A DNA stretch of 7,727 bases from contig JAICLG010000143.1 in the NCBI GenBank assembly GCA_025927515.1, positions 1-7,727 of the forward strand, given 5' to 3'. Position 1 is the first letter of the stretch. Every line of letters begins with the position of its first letter. Below the pieces are notes generated by a model. That model did no database searches. It worked only from the letters and a program-made list of their open reading frames with translations, and had not been told where the DNA came from. Positions 1 to 5,947 of the stretch are shown here, in pieces. The stretch is from Hyphomicrobium sp. (GTDB lineage Bacteria; Pseudomonadota; Alphaproteobacteria; Rhizobiales; Hyphomicrobiaceae). The translations under genes were made by a program, and so were the position numbers.

Positions 1-611
1 AGCACGTGCAGGCCGGTCAAGCGAAACGCATCGTGAGGCAACAAGGCCTGGGCGACAGCCGCGAGGGCCGCAGGCGTCTGTTTGACGTGCATGACTCCCG
101 GCACGACCTTGAAGTCGGCGCCAAGTGCCGCGTCGGCCCAGTTGACGACCGGATTCCATTCCCGCGCCTGCAGTGCAACCAGCTGCTCCGGCGCTTCGGC
201 CCGATAGCAGACGAGGTCGCTACCCGCATACGCCACGATATCGCTGGCGACAGCATCCAACGTGTCGCTGACCGCATCGATCGCCGTGTTCGCGAAACGT
301 GTGAGCGGCATGCGCGACGGATCGATGAATTCCGTTTGGGCCTGCCACTCTTCGGCAATCGCCGCGGCCAATGCGCGTGTCGGCACGGCGAGGGCGCGCT
401 TCTTCGGCGTTTTGACGGGCCGCCCGTCGAGCAGGATCTGAAACGGCGCAGCATCCGAAACGCCCGCCTGCTTGTAGAAACGTTTCGCCCGCGGCTTCGC
501 AAGGCTGTCGCTGATCACGCGCGGCGGTGCGCCGGATGCGCGTTCGAGATCGCTCCGATGGCTCCCGTTTCCGTTCCCACTTCCATTTCCGTTTGACGTA
601 TCGCCGCTCAT
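1..611 (-). CDS. ATP12-family F1-ATPase assembly chaperone (3' end cut by window edge)
   Basis: Reading from an ATG at 611 the frame stays open for 203 codons to the window edge, so the C-terminus is missing; family members are usually about 240-270 residues. Hallmarks of the ATP12 family are visible: a segment around residues 45-75 (KRFYKQAGV ... ILLDGRPVKTP), then SRMPLTRFANTAIDAV near residues 98-113, then DLVCYRAEAPEQL followed by an E-W-N-P-V-V-N-W stretch. In mitochondria ATP12 binds the F1 alpha subunit before hexamer assembly; the bacterial homologue is assumed to assist F1 assembly in the cytoplasm. The start is chosen because ATG overlaps the TGA of the upstream HAD gene (ATGA, 608-611), implying translational coupling; the Shine-Dalgarno is weak. 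Residues 6-17 are almost only Gly, Asn and Ser, encoded by a hexanucleotide repeat, and look like a disordered leader outside the fold. Family call is confident; role is by homology. Confidence 0.9.
   Translation of the reverse strand, partial: MSGDTSNGNGSGNGNGSHRSDLERASGAPPRVISDSLAKPRAKRFYKQAGVSDAAPFQILLDGRPVKTPKKRALAVPTRALAAAIAEEWQAQTEFIDPSRMPLTRFANTAIDAVSDTLDAVASDIVAYAGSDLVCYRAEAPEQLVALQAREWNPVVNWADAALGADFKVVPGVMHVKQTPAALAAVAQALLPHDAFRLTGLHV
561..590. repeat. Imperfect hexanucleotide repeat inside the ATP12 gene
   Basis: Five consecutive six-base units (plus strand gctccc, gtttcc, gttccc, acttcc, atttcc) encode on the minus strand a Gly/Asn/Ser stretch near the ATP12 N-terminus. The period is two codons, so gain or loss of units would keep the reading frame. 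Units differ at one to three positions, so this is a degenerate tract rather than a perfect microsatellite. Confidence 0.6.
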
Positions 612-1288
612 GCTGCGTGACTCGCGACGCTGAGAATATTGTCGAGAGCCCTCGGCAAATCGGCGAAGCGTTCGACGATCGCGTGAGCACCGGCGTCCGT
701 CAGCTCTGGGACGCTGTGATACCCCCAAGCGACGCCAATAGCTCGAACGCCCGCCGCACGCGCCATCTCGATATCGTACGTCGTATCCCCGATCATGACG
801 GTCGCCTCCGGCGTCGCGCTCGTTTCGAGCATCGCCTTCAGCAGCATCGAGGGATGCGGCTTCGAAGGATGATCGTCGGCGGTCTGGATCGTCGCGAATC
901 TCGCATGCCAGCCCTCGCGCTCGAACAGGCGATCGATACCGCGCCGCGATTTCCCGGTCGCGATTCCGAGCAGATGATTTTCGCGATCGCCCAGCTGCGC
1001 AATGATCTCGCTCGCCTGCGGAAACAGGATTTCAACTTCCGAGGGATCGTGGTGGAGGTCCCGGAATGCCGTTTTGTAGCGCTCGGCCAATTCGACACGC
1101 GTCGCGTATTCGGCTTCAGGCGCGAGCGCCGAACAGGCTTCGAGCAGCGACAGACCGACGACGGCGAGCGTCTTTTCACGTCTGGGCGGGATCATCCCCA
1201 GCGACTTGAAGGCATGCTCCATCGACAGCACGATACCAGCCTGACTATCGACGATCGTGCCGTCGCAATCGAAAACGACAAGTTTCAT
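608..1288 (-). CDS. HAD-superfamily hydrolase, phosphoglycolate phosphatase-like
   Basis: A 226-residue protein with all four HAD motifs. Motif I is FDCDGT with nucleophile D7 and acid/base D9; motif II is the Thr of GIATGK (T111); motif III is K143 in SKPHPS; motif IV is GDTTYD with D168 and D172 for Mg2+. The helical insert between motifs I and II (about residues 15-80) is the C1 cap typical of the Gph/PGMB-type phosphatases, cytoplasmic enzymes that hydrolyse small phosphoesters such as 2-phosphoglycolate. The exact substrate cannot be read from sequence, so no symbol is given. The start is the ATG at 1288, just ahead of the DxDGT strand; there is no Shine-Dalgarno, but a -10-like hexamer lies six bases upstream (see promoter entry). 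Its TGA overlaps the ATP12 start by four bases (ATGA), so the two are almost certainly one operon. Confidence 0.93.
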   Translation of the reverse strand: MKLVVFDCDGTIVDSQAGIVLSMEHAFKSLGMIPPRREKTLAVVGLSLLEACSALAPEAEYATRVELAERYKTAFRDLHHDPSEVEILFPQASEIIAQLGDRENHLLGIATGKSRRGIDRLFEREGWHARFATIQTADDHPSKPHPSMLLKAMLETSATPEATVMIGDTTYDIEMARAAGVRAIGVAWGYHSVPELTDAGAHAIVERFADLPRALDNILSVASHAA

Positions 1289-1294
1289 GGGGCC

Positions 1295-1322
1295 GTTTTA
1301 GCACGCCGCCGAAGCGTGGCAA
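1295..1322 (-). promoter_or_regulatory. Candidate promoter of the HAD-ATP12 operon, giving a leaderless transcript
   Basis: On the minus strand TTGCCA (1322-1317, five of six bases of TTGACA) is followed after 16 bases by TAAAAC (1300-1295), which is preceded by TGC as in an extended -10. Six bases separate the -10 from the ATG at 1288, so transcription would begin at or next to the start codon. The gene has no Shine-Dalgarno, which agrees. Inverted arms CGCCGAA (1307-1313) and TTCGGCG (1324-1330) enclose the -35. Read by eye from sequence; no start-site data. Confidence 0.4.
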
Positions 1323-1420
1323 ATTCGGCGACAGCCCGGATCTGGCCCGGCGACGTCGCGCCGCGGTGCACAAGTTTATTGCACTTTTTTGCAGGTTTGA
1401 TCCGCCTCAGCAGTGGCCGC

Positions 1421-1945
1421 TCAGGCAGCCGGCCGGCCAGATCGATGCTGCAGCCAGAGCAACAGAAACCCGAGCAGCGGATTAATGATGTCCATGTAGA
1501 AGACGATGCCAGCATTACCCGCCGCGAAATTGTGCGTCGTCACCATCTGGTAGAGGTGGCCCACCGCTGCGCCGAGCGCGAAAAGGCCGGGGCCGACGAT
1601 CGCCGCAAGCCGGAGATCGAAGCTGCGAAACGCGGCGAGGAATCCAACCGCGGAGAAGCCGAGGCTCGCCGTCGCCACCTCGAACTGAAACGGGCTGTCC
1701 GCCCAGCCAATAAAGTCGGCGACCATCTGCCCGAAGAACGCGTGCATCACAAAATTGTAGAAATAGCCGACGCCGATGGCCCAGAACACGTGCCACGACA
1801 GCAACTTTTCAATCACGACCGACTGATTGAGCGGCCCATTTGCACGGGCGATTGCGAGGAGCGCAAACACCAGACCGATGATGACGGAGGTCAGAAAGAA
1901 ATTCTGTAACGCGAAGCCGATCGTAGCCTTGATGATGTCTGCCAT
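1421..1945 (-). CDS. DUF6790-family integral membrane protein
   Basis: A 174-residue, very hydrophobic protein with about five predicted membrane segments: residues 14-33, 50-71, 90-107, 112-133 and 147-165. The conserved-looking GWADSPFQFEVATASLGFSAVG stretch (residues 80-101), the Trp/Tyr/His-rich second helix and the HLYQM segment (130-134) match my memory of the DUF6790 family, whose function is unknown. No signal peptide cleavage site or soluble domain is seen. The ATG at 1945 follows GAGG at a five-base spacing, a good ribosome binding site, and lies 44 bases after the rluC stop, so it may be the last gene of the crcB-rluC transcript. A 132-base gap with its own promoter candidate separates it from the HAD gene. 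Membrane location is confident; the family name is less so. Confidence 0.8.
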   Translation of the reverse strand: MADIIKATIGFALQNFFLTSVIIGLVFALLAIARANGPLNQSVVIEKLLSWHVFWAIGVGYFYNFVMHAFFGQMVADFIGWADSPFQFEVATASLGFSAVGFLAAFRSFDLRLAAIVGPGLFALGAAVGHLYQMVTTHNFAAGNAGIVFYMDIINPLLGFLLLWLQHRSGRPAA

Positions 1946-1989
1946 TCGTGCCTCGCCCGACTACACGGCGATGATTGGCTTTCGCTCGC

Positions 1990-2997
1990 TCACTCGAACT
2001 TATCGATATCGAATCCCAAGAGCTCCCACGTGGCGCGCATGTGCGCCGGCAGTGGCGCGGTCACGTCGATCGTCTTGCCCCCTTTGGGATGCGGGATGAC
2101 GAGCCTTCGCGCGTGCAGATGCAGCTTCTTCTCCATGTTCTCGGCCGGCATGTGAATGTCGCCTTCGTACTTGTTGTCGCCGACGATCGGATGACCGATG
2201 AGATGCATGTGAGCGCGGAGCTGATGCTGGCGGCCGGTCACCGGCTTCAGTGACACCCACGCCGTTTTGTGCGCCGCCCGATCAATGACCGAATAATGCG
2301 TCGTCGCGTGCATCGCGACGTCCTGCTCACCGGGCCTGGCCTTGCGTACCCGGTCGCCGTCCGGTCCCGCCGCCTTGACGAGCGCTGCCTCGACCTTGCC
2401 CTGCGGCGGCTTCGGGACGCCCTTCACCAGCGCCCAATACGTCTTGGCGGCAGATCGCGTCTGGAACGTGCGGCCGAGCTTGGCCGCGGCCTCCCGCGTC
2501 TTGGCCACGAGCAGCACACCCGTCGTATCCCGATCGAGGCGATGCACGAGCCGCGGACGCTCGCCGCCGAACCGGTCCGCCATGCCTTCGAGCATCCCGT
2601 CGATATGCTTCTTCGTTCCTGTGCCGCCCTGCACCGCAAGTCCGAAAGGCTTGTTGAGCACGAGAACATGCTCGTCCTCGTAAAGGATCATCTTTTCGAT
2701 CGCGTCGCGGTCGCCTTTCGAGACGCCCATCCCGGGCCGCCCCGTCGGACCCGGCTTCTTCGGTTCGCGAATGATCGCCGGAACGCGGATTTCCGCGCCG
2801 GCATTCAGCCGGTCGTTGGCCTGCGCCCGCTTGGAATCGACACGCACCTGCCCCGAACGCAAAAGCTTCTGCAGGTACGTGTAGCCGACATCCGGAAAAT
2901 GCACGCGGAACCAGCGGTCGAGACGCATATCCGCCTCGCCGTCCGCGACGCGCAGCGCTTCGACTTTGCCAGATGCTTTGTCGGCTATTGCTGTCAC
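1990..2997 (-). CDS. rluC: RluA-family 23S rRNA pseudouridine synthase (RluC type)
   Basis: This protein of about 335 residues isomerises uridine to pseudouridine in 23S rRNA. An N-terminal S4 RNA-binding domain (MRLDRWFRVHFP through VRVDSKRA, about residues 24-60) precedes the catalytic domain. The signature RLVHRLDRDTTG places the catalytic Asp at D155, and TGRQHQLRAHMHLIGHPIVGD (about 254-274) is the second conserved family block. I chose the GTG at 2997 as start because it overlaps the crcB TGA as GTGA (2994-2997) with an AGG ten bases upstream; a TTG at 3021 in frame would add eight residues but has no ribosome binding site. RluC in E. coli modifies U955, U2504 and U2580; the symbol rests on length, S4 domain and gene context, and the exact target sites are not shown by sequence. 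Co-transcribed and probably translationally coupled with crcB. Confidence 0.92.
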   Translation of the reverse strand: MTAIADKASGKVEALRVADGEADMRLDRWFRVHFPDVGYTYLQKLLRSGQVRVDSKRAQANDRLNAGAEIRVPAIIREPKKPGPTGRPGMGVSKGDRDAIEKMILYEDEHVLVLNKPFGLAVQGGTGTKKHIDGMLEGMADRFGGERPRLVHRLDRDTTGVLLVAKTREAAAKLGRTFQTRSAAKTYWALVKGVPKPPQGKVEAALVKAAGPDGDRVRKARPGEQDVAMHATTHYSVIDRAAHKTAWVSLKPVTGRQHQLRAHMHLIGHPIVGDNKYEGDIHMPAENMEKKLHLHARRLVIPHPKGGKTIDVTAPLPAHMRATWELLGFDIDKFE

Positions 2998-3374
2998 GCG
3001 AATGCGCCTCGTGTAATCCAAAGGCCCGCAAAGACCGCAAAAAGACCGAAAACCACGGAAGCGACAACGTATCCGAATGCGCCTGTCATGTCGCCGCGTT
3101 CATAAAGCGTCGCGAATTCGAGCGAGAATGACGAGAACGTCGTGTAGCCGCCAAGCACGCCGGTGGCGAGAAACGTGCGAAGCTCGTTCGATGCGTTGAA
3201 GCGCAGCGCCAGGATCTCGATCAGCACGCCCATCAGGAAAGAGCCGCTGACGTTGATCGTCAGGGTTGCCCAGGGGAATTCGATAAATCCCGCGTGCATG
3301 AACGCGCGACCGATGAGATAGCGGGTCCCAGCGCCGATCGCACCGCCGCCGGAGGCCAAAAGAAGCAGCTTCAT
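2994..3374 (-). CDS. crcB: Fluoride channel CrcB/FluC
   Basis: A 126-residue protein of four membrane helices (about 4-24, 34-57, 67-88 and 98-121), full length for the family. Fluc proteins form antiparallel dual-topology homodimers in the inner membrane that export fluoride. Visible hallmarks are GAGTRY (residues 14-19), the pore Asn N41 in INVSGSFLMG, and TGVLGGYTTFSSFSLE (71-86), which contains the central Na+ site region and the F80/F83 phenylalanine pair that lines the fluoride path in characterised homologues. The ATG at 3374 follows GGGA at seven bases. Its TGA overlaps the rluC GTG by four bases. The 83 bases upstream show no recognisable fluoride riboswitch, so fluoride-responsive control is not evident; the gene may be read through from the ParB-like gene or from a weak TATAGG-type promoter near 3409-3404. 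Confidence 0.95.
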   Translation of the reverse strand: MKLLLLASGGGAIGAGTRYLIGRAFMHAGFIEFPWATLTINVSGSFLMGVLIEILALRFNASNELRTFLATGVLGGYTTFSSFSLEFATLYERGDMTGAFGYVVASVVFGLFAVFAGLWITRGAFA

Positions 3375-3457
3375 TGTGAGTTCCCGACACCGATCAAGCC
3401 GAACCTATAGCGGGCGATCGGCAATCAAGGAAGAGACACGATAGCCAACTGACCCAA

Positions 3458-4093
3458 TTACGACCGCTGGTGTGGGCCGCACCAGCCGGGCAGATACGAG
3501 GCTGCGCTGCTCTTGGCGAATGCGAGCGCCTGTTCCAGGGCCGTTTCGGGATCGTTTTCCACCACTTTCGCATCGACGCGCCGGCGCAGCGCATCGGCCC
3601 AAAGGAACTCGCTAAACGGAGTCGCGTCCTTGGCGTAGCCGCCCGCAAAGCGCAGCTCTCCGGCGAGGCTGCGGTAGGCATCGTCTTCGAGATCTGCGAC
3701 CGTCTTCGGCAGCTTCGATCGGGGCTGACGGACGCCGTCCGTATCGAACGGATGCATCCAGCCGCGATTGTCGAGAAAGCTCCAGAACTCGTCTTTCTCG
3801 AGCGCGCGGAGATCCGCCAGCGTGGATGTCAGGACCTCCGAAACGCCTTCGTCGTGAAGGGCACGGGCCAGATGATGGTGGTCGACGACGTACAATCTGT
3901 CCTTGGGTCCGCGCACCACCGGGATCATATGGCGGCCGAGAAAGCTGGCTGATTTCTTGATGTCGAGCCCGCGCCACTCTCTGCGCTTCTGCTCGACCTC
4001 GCGCATCCCGACGGTCATTTGCGTCGGACGAAGGTCGGAGATTGCAACTGTGTGCAACATCGGCGACGGCGCGTTTGCGTGAGGTTCAACCAT
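3458..4093 (-). CDS. ParB-like nuclease-fold protein (ParBc_2-like), function unknown
   Basis: A 211-residue soluble protein. The N-terminal half resembles the ParB/Srx fold of the ParBc_2 type: a start like VAISDLRPTQMTVGMREVEQK (residues 15-35), then IPVVRGPKDRLYVVDHHHLARAL (57-79) where canonical ParB has its GERR-type nucleotide/phosphate-binding segment, here replaced by a DHHHLARAL motif. The C-terminal half, with WMHPFD (112-117), a DDAYRSLAGELR segment and a final YLPGW, is typical of this stand-alone family. There is no DNA-binding helix-turn-helix region as in chromosome-partitioning ParB, and no parA partner nearby, so a segregation role is not supported. The ATG at 4093 has an excellent ribosome binding site and lies 16 bases after the rarA stop, so it is probably co-transcribed with rarA. 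Function is unknown; the DHHHLARAL motif suggests nucleotide or metal binding, which is inference. Confidence 0.82.
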   Translation of the reverse strand: MVEPHANAPSPMLHTVAISDLRPTQMTVGMREVEQKRREWRGLDIKKSASFLGRHMIPVVRGPKDRLYVVDHHHLARALHDEGVSEVLTSTLADLRALEKDEFWSFLDNRGWMHPFDTDGVRQPRSKLPKTVADLEDDAYRSLAGELRFAGGYAKDATPFSEFLWADALRRRVDAKVVENDPETALEQALAFAKSSAASYLPGWCGPHQRS

Positions 4094-4096
4094 GTG

Positions 4097-4105
4097 ACCT
4101 CCTTA
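4097..4105 (-). promoter_or_regulatory. Near-consensus ribosome binding site of the ParB-like gene
   Basis: The minus strand reads TAAGGAGGT, then CAC, then the ATG at 4093. AAGGAGGT is an eight-base complement of the 16S rRNA tail and the strongest Shine-Dalgarno in the window. It sits between the rarA stop and the ParB-like start and argues that this small gene is well translated from a shared message. Confidence 0.7.
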
Positions 4106-4109
4106 CCGA

Positions 4110-5429
4110 TTACGATCGGCGGTTGCGTTCAGCACGAAGCTTTGCCCAATAATCGAGGCGCTTCTTGATCTCGCGTTCGAAGCCACGCTCAGGCGGATCG
4201 TAGTATTTAGGACGCTTCTTGAATTCGTCTGGAAAATAGTTCTGCCCCGAAAACGCCTCCGGTTGATCGTGGTCGTAGAGGTAATCCGAGCCGTAGCCCT
4301 CCTCCTCCATCAACTTCGTCGGCGCATTGAGAATGGTCTTCGGAGGCGATATCGAACCGTGCTCCTTGGCGGCGCGCATCGCGGCTTTGAACGCGACGTA
4401 GTTGGCATTCGACTTCGGCGCCGTCGCCACATAGATGACGGCTTCTGCCAACGCCAGCTCGCCTTCCGGGCTGCCGAGAAAGTCGAACGCTTCCTTCGCC
4501 GCATTTGCGACGACGAGCGCCTGCGGATCGGCAAGCCCGATGTCCTCGACCGCCATACGCACGATGCGGCGAGCGATGAACAGCCGGTCTTCGCCCCCAT
4601 CGAGCATGCGGCAAAAATAATAAAGCGCCGCGTCGGGATCGGAGCCGCGCACCGCCTTATGCAGCGCCGAGATCAGGTTGTAGTGCCCTTCGCGCGACTT
4701 ATCGTAGAGCGGTGCGCGCCGCTGCACGAGCTTCACCAGCGCCTCGCGGTCGAGCGGCTTGGCTTTCGCCGGTACGGCCGCGAGCACGTCTTCGACGAGA
4801 TTGAGGATGGCGCGCCCGTCGCCGTCGGCCATGCCTTTGAGCGCTGCGCGCGCATCGGCATCGAGCGGCATCGGCCGGCCGACTTCCGCCTCGGCCCGCT
4901 TCAGGATCGTTTCGAGATTGGCGTCGTCGAGCCGGTTCAGAACGAGCACGTTGGCGCGCGACAGAAGAGCGGCGTTAAGTTCGAAGGATGGGTTCTCGGT
5001 TGTCGCGCCGACGAGCGTAATCGTGCCGTCTTCCATGTACGGCAGGAAGCTATCCTGCTGCGAGCGGTTGAAACGATGAATCTCGTCGATGAAGAGCAGC
5101 GTGCCCTTCCCCTGCTCGCGCATGACCTTGGCGCGCTCGAAAGCTTTACGCAGTTCGGCGACGCCCGAGAAGATCGCCGAGAGCTGCTCGAAAGCGAGGT
5201 TGGTTTCGCCCGCCAGCAGGCGCGCGATCGTCGTCTTGCCGGAACCGGGTGGTCCCCAGAAGATGAGGCTCGGCACACGGCCGCTTTTGAGCATGCGGGT
5301 CAGCGTACCGTCGGGCCCGACGATGTGATCCTGCCCGACGACCTCGGAAAGCGTTTTCGGACGCAGCCGGTCGGCCAGTGGCCGCGGCGCGCTTTTCTCC
5401 AGTCCGGCAGCTTCAAAGAGATTGGCCAT
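4110..5429 (-). CDS. rarA: Replication-associated recombination protein A (AAA+ ATPase RarA/MgsA)
   Basis: A 439-residue AAA+ ATPase of the RarA/MgsA/WRNIP1 family, related to clamp-loader subunits; it acts at stalled replication forks with SSB. Visible motifs, numbered from the chosen Met: LADRLRPKTLSEVVGQDH (18-35), Walker A GPPGSGKTT (59-67), Walker B LLFIDEIHR (111-119), sensor 1 GATTENPSF (141-149), the arginine-finger region LLSRANV (155-161) and sensor 2 GDGRAILNLVE (203-213). The C-terminal half contains SALHKAVRGSDPDAALYY and IARRIVRMAVEDIGLADP, the tetramerisation domain of the family. The ATG at 5429 gives the typical family start MANLFEAAGL; an in-frame TTG at 5495 would add 22 residues with no family resemblance. 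No Shine-Dalgarno precedes 5429, but a -10-like hexamer does. Length and motifs are complete, with no sign of degradation. Confidence 0.96.
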   Translation of the reverse strand: MANLFEAAGLEKSAPRPLADRLRPKTLSEVVGQDHIVGPDGTLTRMLKSGRVPSLIFWGPPGSGKTTIARLLAGETNLAFEQLSAIFSGVAELRKAFERAKVMREQGKGTLLFIDEIHRFNRSQQDSFLPYMEDGTITLVGATTENPSFELNAALLSRANVLVLNRLDDANLETILKRAEAEVGRPMPLDADARAALKGMADGDGRAILNLVEDVLAAVPAKAKPLDREALVKLVQRRAPLYDKSREGHYNLISALHKAVRGSDPDAALYYFCRMLDGGEDRLFIARRIVRMAVEDIGLADPQALVVANAAKEAFDFLGSPEGELALAEAVIYVATAPKSNANYVAFKAAMRAAKEHGSISPPKTILNAPTKLMEEEGYGSDYLYDHDQPEAFSGQNYFPDEFKKRPKYYDPPERGFEREIKKRLDYWAKLRAERNRRS

Positions 5430-5436
5430 CGACCGA

Positions 5437-5465
5437 GTTATATGCGGTCGAAAGCCCGCTGCGAA
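5437..5465 (-). promoter_or_regulatory. Candidate rarA promoter, giving a leaderless transcript
   Basis: On the minus strand TATAAC (5442-5437, five of six bases of TATAAT) lies seven bases before the rarA ATG. TTCGCA (5465-5460) is a fair -35 at a 17-base spacing. Transcription from here would start at or beside the A of the ATG, fitting the lack of a Shine-Dalgarno. The -10 lies inside an inverted repeat, CGACCG/CGGTCG (5430-5450). Read by eye only. Confidence 0.4.
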
Positions 5466-5504
5466 CAGATTCCCACCAGCGTCGTCCGCGTCCAAGACGC
5501 CGCA

Positions 5505-5900
5505 TTATGCGAGGTTTACCTGCCAGGAGACCCCAAACCGGTCATTGAACCAGGTGAATTTCCGGCTAAAGCCATAGTTGGCGGGTGGCATCAGCACGCC
5601 TCCGCCCTTGCCAAGCTCCGAGGCGATTTTGTCGAATTCGGCTTCGCTCTTGCACGTCACAAACAGCGACGAGGAAGGTGTGAAGGTAAAGGCGTGGTGC
5701 ACGGAGCTGTCGTTGCACATCAACGGAAGGCCGCCGATGTCAGCCTGTGCGAGCATGACGGATCCCTCTTTGCCCTGCTCACCGGCACCATATTTCCGGA
5801 TATTGATAATGCGGCTGTTTGGGATTGTGGAGATATACAGGTTCAACGCCTCCTCGCAGTGACCCTCGAACATCAAAAATGGACTGACCGCGGATTCCAT
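5505..5900 (-). CDS. VOC-superfamily protein, PhnB-like (3-demethylubiquinone methyltransferase-like fold)
   Basis: A 131-residue protein of the vicinal-oxygen-chelate fold. The opening AVSPFLMFEGHCEEALNLY (residues 4-22) and the closing FTWFNDRFGVSWQV (115-128) are the paired beta-alpha-beta-beta-beta signatures of the PhnB/YdhR-like group often labelled 3-dmu-9_3-mt. Despite that label most members have no proven methyltransferase activity, and none is claimed here. The GGLPLMCNDSS segment (56-66) and LFVTCKSEAEFDKIASEL (79-96) fit the central strand and the second module. The ATG at 5900 follows AGGAGG at nine bases. The gene begins 47 bases after the bactofilin stop and could be read from the same message, though the functions have no obvious link; 75 bases separate it from rarA. 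No signal peptide; cytoplasmic. Confidence 0.88.
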   Translation of the reverse strand: MESAVSPFLMFEGHCEEALNLYISTIPNSRIINIRKYGAGEQGKEGSVMLAQADIGGLPLMCNDSSVHHAFTFTPSSSLFVTCKSEAEFDKIASELGKGGGVLMPPANYGFSRKFTWFNDRFGVSWQVNLA

Positions 5901-5947
5901 CGCGCTCCGCCTCCTCGTTGGTGATCAAATGATCAAATGGACGGCCT

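Noticed and set aside
1366..1390. Terminator-like GTGCA-loop-TGCAC followed by six T on the plus strand
   Set aside because: The stem is only five bases and the T-run is downstream only on the plus strand, where no gene is transcribed; on the minus strand it is preceded by A, not followed by T.
527..1909. A 460-codon open frame on the plus strand across the HAD and DUF6790 genes
   Set aside because: It is antisense to genes with clear catalytic motifs or membrane helices, runs through their intergenic gap, and has an Arg-rich, family-less translation.
3375..3457. Possible fluoride riboswitch upstream of crcB
   Set aside because: I looked for the conserved GGNGAUGG-type start and the pseudoknot-forming segments on the minus strand and did not find them. 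The CCGATC/GATCGG arms at 3390-3421 are short and lack the motif.
3458..4093. Reading the ParB-like gene as a chromosome- or plasmid-partitioning ParB
   Set aside because: There is no helix-turn-helix domain, no GERR-type box, no parA neighbour and no parS-like site; only the small nuclease-like fold is shared.
4263..5924. A 553-codon open frame on the plus strand, antisense to rarA and the VOC gene
   Set aside because: Its translation is rich in Arg, low in hydrophobic structure and matches no family; it mirrors two well-supported minus-strand genes and is expected from codon bias in GC-rich DNA.
5922..5937. FNR/FixK box (TTGAT-N4-ATCAA) in the tandem TGATCAAA repeat
   Set aside because: The two halves are direct repeats, so neither strand gives the required inverted TTGAT/ATCAA at four-base spacing.
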